34,150 nucleotides of DNA from Pseudomonadota bacterium (GTDB taxonomy: Bacteria > Pseudomonadota > Gammaproteobacteria > Eutrophobiales > Eutrophobiaceae), in NCBI GenBank assembly GCA_022562175.1, contig JADFPU010000009.1, positions 1-34,150 of the forward strand. The letters are read 5' to 3'. A program made the translations under genes and the position numbers. The notes under the pieces are model-generated. The model ran no database searches. It worked only from the letters and a program-made list of their open reading frames with translations, and was not told the origin of the DNA. This document shows positions 1-8,617 of the stretch, piece by piece; the first letter of the stretch is position 1, and each line of letters opens with the position of its first letter.

Positions 1-16
1 CCTAGAATCCGCAGTT
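1..16 (+). repeat. Left terminal inverted repeat of the MITE-like element
   Basis: Sixteen bases identical to the reverse complement of 222-237. The repeat could extend further left, beyond the window edge. Confidence 0.8.
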
Positions 17-221
17 GGACAGCGTGTAGAGTAGTTCTGTTTGCTTGGCTGGCGTAGTGAAAAATCGAGCTAATGGCCGCTCCCTTAGTGAGTTTTTTCA
101 CATAGCCAGGCGGGCAAACAGGGCTGCTATACATGCTGTAGCGCCTTCACCCATTCGGTGAATCCAAATAATATGTAATGAGATATGCTTATCATCATCT
201 TATGTTCAACTCGTAGCGGTT

Positions 222-237
222 AACTGCGGATTCTAGG
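222..237 (-). repeat. Right terminal inverted repeat of the MITE-like element
   Basis: AACTGCGGATTCTAGG is a perfect inverted match to bases 1-16. It ends three bases before the ATG of the downstream zinc-ribbon gene, so the element supplies that gene's leader. Confidence 0.8.
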
Positions 238-240
238 ATA

Positions 241-1137
241 ATGTTCACCAACTGTCCTCAATGCCACAGGCAATTTCGTATTCGTGCTACGCAGTTATCC
301 GTTGCCGACGGACAGGTCAAGTGTGGTTATTGTGGTCAGCAATTTAATGCAATCGAGCGCCTGCATGATAAACCTCTAGCACCGCAAAAACAGCCTGTTG
401 CCGTTGTGCAGGCACGTAAAGAGCTTGATCAGGAGCCACAGTTTGATATTCCAGGCTCAAATGAAACGACTGTCGAAACGGTAACGCCTGAGCCCCCGCC
501 AGAGCAGGATAGCCTGTCCACTGAGGTCCCTGAGTTTGAAACAGAGCTTGAAACCAAGCATGGGCCGGATGTCGAACAGACGGCATTATCAGGTCAGCAG
601 GCGCAGGCATCTGCATATATGTTTTCTGAAGATTTGCTTGACGACAAGCCCTCAGGCAGCGGTTTTGTCAACAGAGTGCTGTGGGCCTTGAGTACCTTGC
701 TGGTCGCGGTCGTATTAGTCGCCCAGCTAGTATGGTTTAACCGGGATGCGTTAATCAGTCGTTATCCAGAGATGCTGCCCTGGCTGCAGGATATATGTGC
801 ACGGTGGCATTGTGAGCCAATCCGCTATCGTAATGTCTCAGCCATCAAGCTCATTAACCGCGATGTCAGAGACCATCCGCGTTACAAACAGGCCTTGCTG
901 GTCAATGCCACGATGGCCAATCAGGCACATCGCACGCAACCATTTCCTGTTGTGCAACTGATCTTGTATAACGATAACGGTAGATTAATAGCGCACCGGC
1001 AATTTAATCCGGTAGATTATCTTGACAGGAGCATCGACATCAATCGTGGCATGCAGCCGGATGTATCGGTACATTTTGTACTGGAGGTAATTGACCCGAC
1101 AGAAGATGCGGTAAGTTTTGAATTCAAATTTCTTTGA
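241..1137 (+). CDS. DUF3426 zinc-ribbon membrane protein (MJ0042-type zinc finger)
   Basis: The 298-residue protein opens with the MJ0042-type zinc ribbon: CPQC at residues 5-8 and CGYC at about 28-31 would bind one zinc. A long acidic, proline-rich linker follows (about 50-140), then one hydrophobic membrane segment (about 145-165) and a C-terminal DUF3426 domain (about 190-298), typical of periplasmic exposure. The zinc ribbon would face the cytoplasm. Its function is not established. In many gammaproteobacteria this gene sits between prmA and dusB-fis, which fits the genes downstream. The ATG is the right start because the zinc ribbon begins at residue 2. The upstream 237 bases are a MITE-like insertion, and the only Shine-Dalgarno-like bases (AGGA) are about 2 nt from the ATG, so expression may be altered. 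Confidence 0.85.
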   Translation: MFTNCPQCHRQFRIRATQLSVADGQVKCGYCGQQFNAIERLHDKPLAPQKQPVAVVQARKELDQEPQFDIPGSNETTVETVTPEPPPEQDSLSTEVPEFETELETKHGPDVEQTALSGQQAQASAYMFSEDLLDDKPSGSGFVNRVLWALSTLLVAVVLVAQLVWFNRDALISRYPEMLPWLQDICARWHCEPIRYRNVSAIKLINRDVRDHPRYKQALLVNATMANQAHRTQPFPVVQLILYNDNGRLIAHRQFNPVDYLDRSIDINRGMQPDVSVHFVLEVIDPTEDAVSFEFKFL

Positions 1138-1151
1138 CGCTGTAAAAAAAA

Positions 1152-1177
1152 GCAGGAATCAGGCCAAAGTTTCCTGC
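1152..1177. other. Small inverted repeat between the zinc-ribbon gene and the dusB relic
   Basis: GCAGGAA (1152-1158) pairs with TTCCTGC (1171-1177) around a 12-base loop. On the plus strand it is followed by ATTATTTAAATT, not a clean T tract. On the minus strand it is followed by eight Ts, but no minus-strand gene ends here. It could be a weak terminator or attenuator. The rest of 1138-1284 shows nothing further that I recognise. Confidence 0.3.
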
Positions 1178-1284
1178 ATTATTTAAATTATTCGCTTTCT
1201 TCTGGATGCGATCCTCGCTATTATCGACTGGTCGTTTTTTAACCGCCAGCAGTATAAAAATATAACGAGCGGTATGTATGTCGC

Positions 1285-1533
1285 ATGAGAATTGGCTCCC
1301 ATTTACTTCGTAATAATCTAATTCTTGCCCCGCTGGCAGAGGTGACTTACAGACCTTTCCACCAGCTTTACAGAAAGTTGGGCGCAGGCATGGCTGTGTC
1401 GGAAATGATTAGCTCGAATCCGGATTCAAAGGCATTTCATGCCCGGATAAATCGGCTGGAACAAAGTGAGGAGCAACTACGCATGGTTGTAAGTTATTTT
1501 GATGTATCTCAACAGAGGGATCTTGTCGCATGA
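1285..1533 (+). pseudogene. dusB: Truncated dusB relic (tRNA-dihydrouridine synthase B N-terminus), translationally overlapping fis
   Basis: The 82-codon frame begins like DusB (family pattern MRIGxxxLxNNLILAPMAGVTDRPFR...VSEMxSSNP). Here the start reads MRIGSHLLRNNLILAPLAEV and continues to VSEMISSNP near residue 46. The MAGVTD flavin-site signature has become LAEVTY. Full-length DusB is about 320 residues; the remaining 240 or so, including the catalytic cysteine and tRNA-binding regions, are absent. The frame ends in an ATGA overlap with fis (1530-1533), so the usual dusB-fis junction survives. In E. coli, dusB and fis share an operon and dusB translation aids fis expression (established). 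That the relic persists as a leader peptide for coupling is inference. It cannot be an active synthase. Confidence 0.75.
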
Positions 1534-1811
1534 CTACAACAGGATCAAGCAAGCAGGTCATAACGACCAGTAAAAAATCAACTAATGGTTTGAGTGACTG
1601 CGCCAAGCAGACACTGGAGAAATATTTTGAAGACCTGAAAGGTCACCAGGCCAATGGCCTGTATGATCTGTTTATGGCGCAGGTGGAGAAACCCTTGTTT
1701 GAAGTTGTTATGAAACATACCCGAGGTAATATGAGCCGGGCGGCTGAGCTACTCGGACTGAACCGGGGTACTTTACGTAACAGGCTGAAGAAGTATGGGC
1801 TGGATAAATAA
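1530..1811 (+). CDS. fis: DNA-binding protein Fis
   Basis: This 93-residue protein has the full Fis fold: an N-terminal beta-hairpin arm, dimerisation helices (YDLFMAQVEKPLFEVVMKHT) and a C-terminal helix-turn-helix (NMSRAAELLGLNRGTLRNRLKKYG). Fis is an abundant nucleoid protein that bends DNA and controls rRNA, tRNA and many growth-phase promoters; E. coli Fis is 98 residues. The ATG overlaps the stop of the dusB relic by 4 bp, and AGAGGG at 1514-1519 inside the relic can serve as ribosome-binding site, so translation is probably coupled. purH follows after 76 bp. Confidence 0.95.
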   Translation: MTTTGSSKQVITTSKKSTNGLSDCAKQTLEKYFEDLKGHQANGLYDLFMAQVEKPLFEVVMKHTRGNMSRAAELLGLNRGTLRNRLKKYGLDK

Positions 1812-1887
1812 AAACTGCTGCAATTGAAATCGGTTTTTATTTTCGGCAGTCACCCGAGTATATAAAAAACTCAAAGAAGAAATTAAA

Positions 1888-3450
1888 ATGTCCGTTGTTA
1901 AGCGTGCCCTCGTCAGTGTTTCGGATAAAACCGGTATCGTAGACCTCTGTAAATCACTCAGCAGCCTTGGCATCAGCATCCTCTCCACAGGCGGTACCGC
2001 ACGTTTACTGGAAGATAATGGCGTTAATGTTATAGAGGTATCAAGCTATACGGGCTTTCCGGAGATTATGCATGGCCGGGTCAAAACCTTGCATCCCAAA
2101 GTACATGGCGCCCTGCTGGGTAGGCGCGGCATAGACGATGAGGTGATGGCTGAGCATGGTATTGAGCCGGTCGATCTGGTGGTAGTAAATCTCTATCCCT
2201 TCGAGGCAACAGTGAGCCGGGCAGATTGCACACTGGCCGATGCGATTGAAAATATTGATATAGGCGGGCCCGCCATGCTGCGCTCTGCTGCCAAAAATCA
2301 TGCCCATGTCGGCGTAATGGTAGACACTGCTGACTATGCAACGGTTTTAACCGAGCTCAGGGAGTGTGATTGCAGTCTGAGCGATGCCACACGTTTTTCT
2401 CTTGCGCAGAAGGTGTTTGCCCATACTGCCAATTATGATGCCTCTGTATCCAATTATCTTGGCAGTATAGATGAGACTGGCAAACATTTAAATTATCCGC
2501 AGACCTATACTATACAGTTCAGCAAGTTGCAGGATTTGCGCTACGGTGAAAATCCCCATCAAACAGCAGCCTTTTACGGGCAGGCAAATGCACCTGCCGG
2601 AAGTCTGGCAACTGCCAGACAGTTACAGGGTAAAGCTTTATCCTACAATAATATTGCGGATACCGATGCGGCGTTGGAATGCGTTATGTCCTTGCAGGCG
2701 CCGGCATGCGTCATCGTCAAACACGCTAACCCCTGTGGTGTCGCTGTGGCTGAAAACATACTTGCTGCATATAAAAAAGCCTATATGACTGATCCCACCT
2801 CAGCGTTTGGTGGCATTATCGCTTTTAATCGTGCTCTGGATGAAGCAACCGCCCGTGCAATCATTGATCAACAGTTTGTGGAAGTAATTATCGCACCGGA
2901 TATTCAGCAGCAGGCATTAACGGTTAGCGCAGAAAAACAGGCAATACGTGTATTGGCATCAGGCGTGCGTGAGCAATCAATCCAGCAGCTGGAATTGAAA
3001 CGAGTCAGTGGTGGCCTGCTCATACAAGATAGCGATAACGGCAGCATCACAAGAGACGATTTAAAAATTGTTAGTAAACGTATGCCGTCCGATCAGGAAC
3101 TGGATGATCTTTTGTTCGCCTGGCAAGTAGTTAAATATGTCAAATCCAATGCCATCGTCTATGCAAAAGCTGCCCAGACCATAGGCATTGGCGCCGGCCA
3201 GATGAGTCGGATCTATAGCGCACGGATAGCTGCTATCAAGGCAGCTGATGAGGGGTTGCAGGTAAAGGGGTCTGTCATGGCCTCTGATGCCTTTTTTCCG
3301 TTTCGCGATGGTATCGATTCAGCAGCTGAAGCAGGCATAACAGCCGTCATTCAACCAGGCGGCTCGATTCGGGATGAGGAAGTGATCAGCGCAGCAGATC
3401 AGCACGATATGGCTATGGTATTTACCGGCATGCGTCATTTCCGCCATTAG
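1888..3450 (+). CDS. purH: Bifunctional AICAR transformylase / IMP cyclohydrolase PurH
   Basis: PurH catalyses the last two steps of de novo purine synthesis: formylation of AICAR with 10-formyl-tetrahydrofolate, then ring closure to IMP, in the cytosol. The 520 residues match the usual length. The N-terminal MGS-like cyclohydrolase domain shows STGGTARLL (about 31-39) and [19 protein letters not shown] (about 56-74). The transformylase domain shows the catalytic Lys-His in VKHANPCGV, then TSAFGGI, and ends with the family's conserved [13 protein letters not shown]. An AAGAAG motif before the ATG supports the start. purD follows 71 bp downstream on the same strand, the classic purHD arrangement. 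Confidence 0.97.
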   Translation: MSVVKRALVSVSDKTGIVDLCKSLSSLGISILSTGGTARLLEDNGVNVIEVSSYTGFPEIMHGRVKTLHPKVHGALLGRRGIDDEVMAEHGIEPVDLVVVNLYPFEATVSRADCTLADAIENIDIGGPAMLRSAAKNHAHVGVMVDTADYATVLTELRECDCSLSDATRFSLAQKVFAHTANYDASVSNYLGSIDETGKHLNYPQTYTIQFSKLQDLRYGENPHQTAAFYGQANAPAGSLATARQLQGKALSYNNIADTDAALECVMSLQAPACVIVKHANPCGVAVAENILAAYKKAYMTDPTSAFGGIIAFNRALDEATARAIIDQQFVEVIIAPDIQQQALTVSAEKQAIRVLASGVREQSIQQLELKRVSGGLLIQDSDNGSITRDDLKIVSKRMPSDQELDDLLFAWQVVKYVKSNAIVYAKAAQTIGIGAGQMSRIYSARIAAIKAADEGLQVKGSVMASDAFFPFRDGIDSAAEAGITAVIQPGGSIRDEEVISAADQHDMAMVFTGMRHFRH

Positions 3451-3521
3451 ATGGGCATCTTTTGGGTAACTTCTGCGTTGTAAGCATCGCTACACTGCTC
3501 ATTTATCAGTTGGAATAGATT

Positions 3522-4808
3522 ATGAAAGTATTGATTGTGGGTGGTGGTGGGCGTGAGCATGCCCTGGCCTGGAAGGCGGTGCAATCAGCGGATGTTGAGA
3601 TCGTTTATGTTGCGCCAGGCAATGCCGGCACAACACTGGAAGCGGATGTTGAGAATGTATCGATAGCGGCAGAAGATATCGATGGTTTAAAAAAGTTTGC
3701 CCAGGATAATAAAATCGACCTGACTATCATAGGGCCGGAAGTGCCCCTGATTGCCGGCATCGTTGATGTCTTCACCGAAGCCGGTCTGCGTTGTTTTGGG
3801 CCCAGCAAAAAGGCGGCAATTCTGGAAGGATCAAAATCCTTTAGCAAGGAGTTTCTGCAACGACATAATATCCCGACAGCCGACTACGGTAGCTTTACTG
3901 ATCTGCAGCAGGCTACTGACTACATCAGGGAAAAAGGCACGCCGATCGTGGTAAAGGCCGATGGGCTGGCCGCGGGTAAAGGCGTACTGATTGCTGAAAC
4001 AGAGCAGCAGGCGATTGCTGCGGTCACCGATATGCTGTCAGGGAATAAGTTCGGTGATGCCGGTCATCGTGTCGTTATTGAGGAATTTCTGATCGGTGAA
4101 GAGGCCAGTTTTATTGTGATAAGCGATGGTGAACATATCTTGCCGCTGGCCAGTTCTCAAGATCACAAAGCAAGGGATGAAGGCGACAAGGGGCCTAATA
4201 CCGGCGGTATGGGGGCTTACTCACCGGCCCCTGTGGTGGATGAGACGATGCACCAACGTATCATGCGTGAGGTCATTGAGCCGACAGTTGCCGGGATGCG
4301 TGCTGAAGGAAGAACTTACCTTGGTTTCTTGTATGCCGGCGTGATGATTATGCCTGACGGTACTCTCAAAGTACTGGAATTTAACTGTCGATTCGGTGAT
4401 CCGGAGACACAGCCGATCCTGTTGCGTTTAAAAAGCGATCTGATCCTGTTATGTAACAAAACACTGGATGGTGAGTTAGATACTGTTTGCATAGAATGGG
4501 ATAAGCGCCCTGCCCTGGCAGTGGTGTTGGCTGCCAAAGGTTATCCGTCGGCTGTCAGCAAAGGAGATGTTATTCAAGGACTGGCAGAGAAATTCGACGA
4601 CAATATCAAAGTTTTTCATGCCGCTACGATGCAAAAAAATGGCGATGTGGTGACAGCAGGTGGGCGCGTGTTATGTGTGGCGGCATTAGGAGAAAATGTT
4701 ACTGCAGCAAAACAGCATGCTTACGAGACGATAAAAAAGATCAATTGGCAAGGAATGTTCTATAGGAATGATATCGGTCACAGGGCTGTTATGCGCGAGC
4801 ACAATTAG
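3522..4808 (+). CDS. purD: Phosphoribosylamine-glycine ligase PurD (GAR synthetase)
   Basis: PurD joins glycine to 5-phosphoribosylamine with ATP, the second step of purine synthesis. The 428-residue length is typical. The N-terminal domain starts with VLIVGGGGREHALAWK. The ATP-grasp domain shows VVKADGLAAGKGV (about 145-157), SSQDHKARDEGDKGPNTGGM (about 211-230) and the metal-binding EFNCRFGDPETQ (about 286-297). It lies downstream of purH in the same orientation and is probably cotranscribed. Nothing is unusual in its sequence. Confidence 0.97.
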   Translation: MKVLIVGGGGREHALAWKAVQSADVEIVYVAPGNAGTTLEADVENVSIAAEDIDGLKKFAQDNKIDLTIIGPEVPLIAGIVDVFTEAGLRCFGPSKKAAILEGSKSFSKEFLQRHNIPTADYGSFTDLQQATDYIREKGTPIVVKADGLAAGKGVLIAETEQQAIAAVTDMLSGNKFGDAGHRVVIEEFLIGEEASFIVISDGEHILPLASSQDHKARDEGDKGPNTGGMGAYSPAPVVDETMHQRIMREVIEPTVAGMRAEGRTYLGFLYAGVMIMPDGTLKVLEFNCRFGDPETQPILLRLKSDLILLCNKTLDGELDTVCIEWDKRPALAVVLAAKGYPSAVSKGDVIQGLAEKFDDNIKVFHAATMQKNGDVVTAGGRVLCVAALGENVTAAKQHAYETIKKINWQGMFYRNDIGHRAVMREHN

Positions 4809-5012
4809 TTGCATTTTTTCTGCAGAATAACTGATTATTACCTGAAACATAATTTCCAGTTGTATTTAACCCTGTATACATAGGATAATTACCGTGCCTG
4901 GAGAAACACAGATGCAGGTGAAAACATTATTAGCCGTTGTCATATAAAGTGAGACGAAGGCTTATTTCAGTAATAAAACCACACGTTAAAAATCAGACTT
5001 TAAGGAGACACC

Positions 5013-5345
5013 ATGGCGAAAAAACCTGTTGCTATAGCAACCAAACAAACTAAATCCCAGATCCTCAGTGATCTTGCTGACGATACCGGACTGACAAAAA
5101 AACAAGTCGCTGCCGTTCTAGACGCAATGGCCGCACTTTCTCACCGTCATCTCAAGAAAAATGGATCCGGCGAATTTACTGTCCCATCACTGGCAATAAA
5201 GTTGCGCCGTGTGGTGAAACCTGCGCGTAAAGCCCGCAAAGGCATCAACCCGTTCACCGGTGAGGAAATCATGATCCAGGCAAAACCTGCAACAACAGGT
5301 GTTCGTGCGACAGCCATGAAGGCATTAAAGGATGCCGTTGCCTGA
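5013..5345 (+). CDS. HU/IHF-family DNA-binding protein, lysine-rich variant
   Basis: The 110-residue basic protein has a Lys-rich N-terminal extension (about 1-15) followed by an HU-like body: KSQILSDLADDTGLTKKQVAAVLDAM, then a beta-arm region with KARKGINPFTGEE, which matches the GxNPxTGE signature of HU/IHF arms. It belongs to the longer HU-like subgroup found in some proteobacteria and phages rather than the 90-residue HU. It probably binds DNA non-specifically as a nucleoid protein. AAGGAG just upstream of the ATG (about 5001-5006) is a strong ribosome-binding site. The 204-bp gap after purD suggests its own promoter, and a strong terminator follows at 5378-5414. Confidence 0.88.
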   Translation: MAKKPVAIATKQTKSQILSDLADDTGLTKKQVAAVLDAMAALSHRHLKKNGSGEFTVPSLAIKLRRVVKPARKARKGINPFTGEEIMIQAKPATTGVRATAMKALKDAVA

Positions 5346-5377
5346 CTTAGAGAAGCATCCAGCCAACGATTCTACGG

Positions 5378-5414
5378 AGCCATTTACCTTAAGCCGGTAA
5401 ATGGCTCTTTTTTA
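5378..5414 (+). terminator. Strong intrinsic terminator, likely bidirectional
   Basis: AGCCATTTACC (5378-5388) pairs perfectly with GGTAAATGGCT (5396-5406) around a 7-base loop, followed by CTTTTTTT to 5414. It lies between the convergent HU-like gene and hisH. The arms are symmetric, so it could also stop hisH transcription, although no long T run is seen on that side. Confidence 0.9.
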
Positions 5415-5422
5415 TGCAGCTG

Positions 5423-6058
5423 TTACCACGACAGGAAATTTTGCAGTAGCTGCAGACCTGCGCGTTGGCTTTTTTCAGGGTGGAACTGGACCGCGAATAA
5501 ATTATCGCGGGCAACGGCAGAGGTAAAATCAACAACATAATCTGTGCTTGCTGCAATATCCGCTTGCAGCTCTGGTTCTACATAAAAGCTGTGTACGAAA
5601 TAGAATCTTTCCTGATCTGCTATGCCCTTCCATAAAGGGTGAGCTTGTGTCTGGCTGACATTGTTCCAGCCCATGTGAGGGATCTTGTAGACATCGCCAT
5701 TTTCATCGCGTGCTGCATCAGCGAATTTGACCACTTTGCCAGGTATAATGTTCAACCCGGATACGCCACCATCTTCATCGCTCTCGCGCATCAAGGTTTG
5801 CAGGCCCATACAAATTCCGAGAAAGGGTTTGTTTATAATACACTCACGCAGGACAGCATCCAGTCCTTTGTCGACTAAACTTCCCATACATTGGCCGATG
5901 GCTCCCTGTCCGGGGAATACTACACGATCAGCAGCCAGTATCCGTTCAGCCTGATCACTGACGATGATCTTCTGACTGCCTTCGGCAACGTGTTCGAGTG
6001 CTTTGCAGACCGAGCGCAGGTTGCTTGCGCCGTAGTCAATAATGGCAACGGTATTCAT
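5423..6058 (-). CDS. hisH: Imidazole glycerol phosphate synthase glutaminase subunit HisH
   Basis: HisH hydrolyses glutamine and passes ammonia to HisF, which forms imidazole glycerol phosphate and AICAR in histidine synthesis. The 211-residue class I amidotransferase shows IIDYGASNLRSV at the N-terminus, the nucleophile Cys83 in LGICMGLQ, and His193/Glu195 in FHPEKSQ, a complete triad. hisB lies 18 bp upstream in the same direction. Its partner hisF, and hisA, do not follow: a terminator comes directly after, so those genes must be elsewhere. The AICAR by-product is the substrate of PurH encoded nearby. Confidence 0.96.
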   Translation of the reverse strand: MNTVAIIDYGASNLRSVCKALEHVAEGSQKIIVSDQAERILAADRVVFPGQGAIGQCMGSLVDKGLDAVLRECIINKPFLGICMGLQTLMRESDEDGGVSGLNIIPGKVVKFADAARDENGDVYKIPHMGWNNVSQTQAHPLWKGIADQERFYFVHSFYVEPELQADIAASTDYVVDFTSAVARDNLFAVQFHPEKSQRAGLQLLQNFLSW

Positions 6059-6076
6059 GACGCGTAATTAAGAGAC

Positions 6077-6673
6077 TTATAAGACGCCTTTTGTAGAAGG
6101 TAATATACCTTGCATGCGTTCATCGACTTCTACAGCCATTCGCAAGGCACGGCTAAATGCCTTGAAGATTGTTTCAGCGATGTGGTGAGCATTGCGCCCG
6201 CGAATATTATCAATGTGCAAGGTCACCTGTGCGTGATTGACAAAGCCCTGAAAAAACTCAGACAGGAGGTCAATATCAAATTCACCCACACGCGCACGGG
6301 GGTAATCGACATTATAGTTAAGTCCGGGACGACCAGAACAATCCAGCACCACTCTTGACAAGGCTTCGTCCAGAGGCACATACGCATGCCCGTATCGTCG
6401 TATGCCTTTTTTATCTCCCAGAGCTTTAGCAAAGGCCTGTCCAAGGGTGATACCAACGTCTTCAACCGTGTGATGTGCATCGATATGCAGATCACCTTTG
6501 GCCTTGATATTAAGGTCGAACGCACCATGACGGGCAACCTGTTCCAGCATGTGCTCGAAAAATGGTATGCCAATATCCAGTTCTGCGTTGCCTGTGCCGT
6601 CAAGGTCAATAACAACACTTATCCGGGTTTCCCTGGTCTGTCTGTCAACAGTCGCTATACGTTTGCCACTCAT
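6077..6673 (-). CDS. hisB: Imidazoleglycerol-phosphate dehydratase HisB (monofunctional)
   Basis: HisB dehydrates imidazole glycerol phosphate to imidazole acetol phosphate. The protein shows the dehydratase metal-site motifs: [33 protein letters not shown] and [19 protein letters not shown]. At about 198 residues it is the dehydratase alone, not the phosphatase fusion of enteric bacteria. I prefer the ATG giving MSGKRIATV because the homologous region begins there and a GAAGA motif precedes it. Upstream in-frame options are an ATG at 6682 and a TTG at 6688. It is divergent from hemF with a very short shared upstream region. Confidence 0.95.
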   Translation of the reverse strand: MSGKRIATVDRQTRETRISVVIDLDGTGNAELDIGIPFFEHMLEQVARHGAFDLNIKAKGDLHIDAHHTVEDVGITLGQAFAKALGDKKGIRRYGHAYVPLDEALSRVVLDCSGRPGLNYNVDYPRARVGEFDIDLLSEFFQGFVNHAQVTLHIDNIRGRNAHHIAETIFKAFSRALRMAVEVDERMQGILPSTKGVL

Positions 6674-6753
6674 TTTGTTCATCTTCAACAGGATTTAATA
6701 ACTTGTTAAACAACGTCTCTTTACTAAACTTTTCGCAGTTTAGAGGATGTACT

Positions 6754-6780
6754 ATGACAAATACAGATATACTGTCTTGA
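6754..6780 (+). CDS. Possible 8-codon leader peptide ahead of hemF
   Basis: ATG at 6754 opens a frame encoding MTNTDILS, and its TGA (6778-6780) overlaps the best hemF ATG (6780) as TGATG. A GAGG motif at 6743-6746 sits 7 nt before this ATG, a better ribosome-binding site than anything directly before hemF. The arrangement would allow translational coupling by termination-reinitiation. Such a short frame can occur by chance. Confidence 0.35.
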   Translation: MTNTDILS

Positions 6781-7694
6781 TGGATGAAATTGATATTAAT
6801 GCGGTTAAAGAATATCTACTTGGATTACAGCACCATATTTGCTCATCCATTGAGGGACTCGATGACAAGCAAGACTTTAACGAAGATCGCTGGCAACACG
6901 AACAAGGTGGTGGCGGTCTCTCGCGTGTATTGAGCAATGGCCATATTTTTGAGCAGGCAGGCATAAATTTCTCGCATGTGCTGGGCGCCAGCCTGCCAGG
7001 CTCAGCGACGGCCCAACGCCCGGAGCTTGCCGGATACGGTTTTCAGGCCATAGGCGTGTCTCTGGTCATGCACCCGCATAACCCCTATGTCCCCACTACC
7101 CATATGAATGTCCGGTTTTTTCTTGCAGAAAAGCAGGGCCGTGAGCCGCAATGGTGGTTTGGTGGCGGTTTCGACTTGACACCCTATTATGGCTTTGACG
7201 AAGATGCTGAACATTGGCATCAGCAGGCTTACGATGCATGCAAGGACTTTGGTGACAATGTGTATCCGCGTTATAAAAAATGGTGCGATGAGTACTTTTA
7301 TTTAAAACATCGGCAGGAGCAGCGTGGTATTGGCGGCCTGTTTTTTGATGATTTGAATGAATGGGGGTTTATCCGATGCTTCGATTTTATGCGCAGTGTC
7401 GGTGATCATTTCCTGCCCGCATATCTTCCTATTGTTGAGCGTAGAAAAGACACGTCCTATATAAAAAAACAACGGGATTTCCAGTTATACCGGCGCGGTC
7501 GTTATGTGGAGTTTAATCTGATCTATGATAGAGGAACCTTGTTCGGCCTACAATCGGGCGGACGAACAGAGTCCATCCTTATGTCTCTGCCGCCGCAGGT
7601 GCGCTGGCAATATAACTGGCAACCGCAGCCTGGCACAGAAGAAGCAAACTTGTATGAGAAATTTCTTAAACCCAGAGAGTGGTTAAAGGGCTAA
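6780..7694 (+). CDS. hemF: Oxygen-dependent coproporphyrinogen III oxidase HemF
   Basis: HemF uses O2 to decarboxylate two propionates of coproporphyrinogen III to protoporphyrinogen IX, in the cytosol. The protein (304 residues from this start) matches E. coli HemF along its length: [89 protein letters not shown]-type and [18 protein letters not shown] motifs. An in-frame ATG at 6747 would add 11 residues with no family counterpart, so the ATG at 6780, giving [14 protein letters not shown], is preferred. It implies aerobic or microaerobic heme synthesis. It is divergent from hisB and stands alone. Confidence 0.95.
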   Translation: MDEIDINAVKEYLLGLQHHICSSIEGLDDKQDFNEDRWQHEQGGGGLSRVLSNGHIFEQAGINFSHVLGASLPGSATAQRPELAGYGFQAIGVSLVMHPHNPYVPTTHMNVRFFLAEKQGREPQWWFGGGFDLTPYYGFDEDAEHWHQQAYDACKDFGDNVYPRYKKWCDEYFYLKHRQEQRGIGGLFFDDLNEWGFIRCFDFMRSVGDHFLPAYLPIVERRKDTSYIKKQRDFQLYRRGRYVEFNLIYDRGTLFGLQSGGRTESILMSLPPQVRWQYNWQPQPGTEEANLYEKFLKPREWLKG

Positions 7695-7813
7695 AGCGAT
7701 CTTTTTTACAGGTGATATGCAGTGACATGAACATACCGTGATGATAGAGATCGGATATCTTTACTTGTCGCTTGATTTGATTTGGAAGATCAACACGAAT
7801 TGAAGTGCCTGGT

Positions 7814-8470
7814 TTAGCCTGGCAGGCTGCGTTTGCTGCTAAGCCAGCGTAACAAGGGTTGCCATTGTTCCCGATCATACAACGTCTTGGCAGGGGCAAA
7901 CTCGAAGATGCTGAGGCCCTTCTCGGCTGCCTTGATGTAGTTCTGGCTGGACCTTAAGACCGTCATATAGGGTAATTTTTGGCCGTTTGGCAGTTTCATT
8001 TTGTCGAGATAGTAGTCCAGCTTTGCCGCCGCAAGCGTATCTTCCCTGACGCGATTTGCGACAGTCGCCAGTTTTATCTTGCGCTTGATCAGTTTGCGCA
8101 GGGAATACAGCTCATCGATAAAATGCTCTGCGGCACGGATATCTATTGGCGAAGGCATCAATGGGATGACCATGGTCTGGCCGAGCCGGACGTAATTTGC
8201 CAACCTTTGTCCATGGGTTGCTGCCGGGGTATCGATAACAATAACGTCTGTGTTTCTGGGAACATGAAGCTTGCCGCCACGAATAGAGGCATCGTAGATT
8301 TCTGTTGCGCTCGATGGACGAATGGAGAGCCAGTCCCTGCTTGAACCCTGCGGATCACAATCTGCCAGGGCAACACGTTTACCCAGTTGCGCGAAGTAAC
8401 CGGCAATATTTGTTGCCAGCGTGCTCTTGCCACAGCCTCCCTTGGAGTTGAGAACGAGGATGGAGTGCAT
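7814..8470 (-). CDS. ParA/MinD-family ATPase
   Basis: The 218-residue protein starts with a deviant Walker A motif KGGCGKST (residues 10-17), with the signature Lys10 and catalytic Lys15. It has DCDPQGSSRDW at about 39-49 (switch I) and VIVIDTPA at about 77-84 (Walker B). ParA-type ATPases dimerise on nucleoid DNA and position plasmids, chromosomes or cytoplasmic cargo. No ParB is next to it, and the single-domain size argues against plasmid type Ia ParA, which has an N-terminal HTH. It lies 147 bp downstream of phosphoribulokinase on the same strand. Some autotrophs use ParA-like McdA to position carboxysomes, but no McdB-like or carboxysome gene is here, so the cargo is unknown. Confidence 0.88.
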   Translation of the reverse strand: MHSILVLNSKGGCGKSTLATNIAGYFAQLGKRVALADCDPQGSSRDWLSIRPSSATEIYDASIRGGKLHVPRNTDVIVIDTPAATHGQRLANYVRLGQTMVIPLMPSPIDIRAAEHFIDELYSLRKLIKRKIKLATVANRVREDTLAAAKLDYYLDKMKLPNGQKLPYMTVLRSSQNYIKAAEKGLSIFEFAPAKTLYDREQWQPLLRWLSSKRSLPG

Positions 8471-8617
8471 GGTGTTACTCCTTATTATTTTTCCGCTGTA
8501 GGCTTTCTATTCTCGGACGAACTCCAAGTATAGCCTGTCTGCCGGTTGCTTACAGTAGCGATTTCAGCAGTTATGGTGCATCGCATCATATTTGTACGCA
8601 ATGATGGGGGCTTTGTT

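Larger units (their letters stand above)
1..237. mobile_element. MITE-like element with perfect terminal inverted repeats
   Basis: The first 16 bases (CCTAGAATCCGCAGTT) are the exact reverse complement of bases 222-237, and no protein-coding frame lies between. A second, imperfect inverted repeat is nested inside: about 40-65 pairs with about 92-118, both arms containing a GTGAAAAA/TTTTTCAC core. Short size, perfect termini and no ORF are what a non-autonomous miniature transposable element shows. The CCTAGA terminus resembles ends I recall for the IS1380 family (for example ISEcp1), so an IS1380-type transposase may mobilise it; that is inference. The target duplication cannot be checked because the left flank is outside the window. 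Confidence 0.6.

Noticed and set aside
1224-1239. CGACTGGTCG followed by TTTTTT before the dusB relic, as a terminator
   Set aside because: The palindrome leaves only a 2-base loop or a 3-bp stem, too weak for an intrinsic terminator.
7666-7899. 77-residue minus-strand ORF reading across the 3' ends of hemF and the ParA gene
   Set aside because: Most of it lies antisense or out of frame to two well-supported genes and shows no family features.
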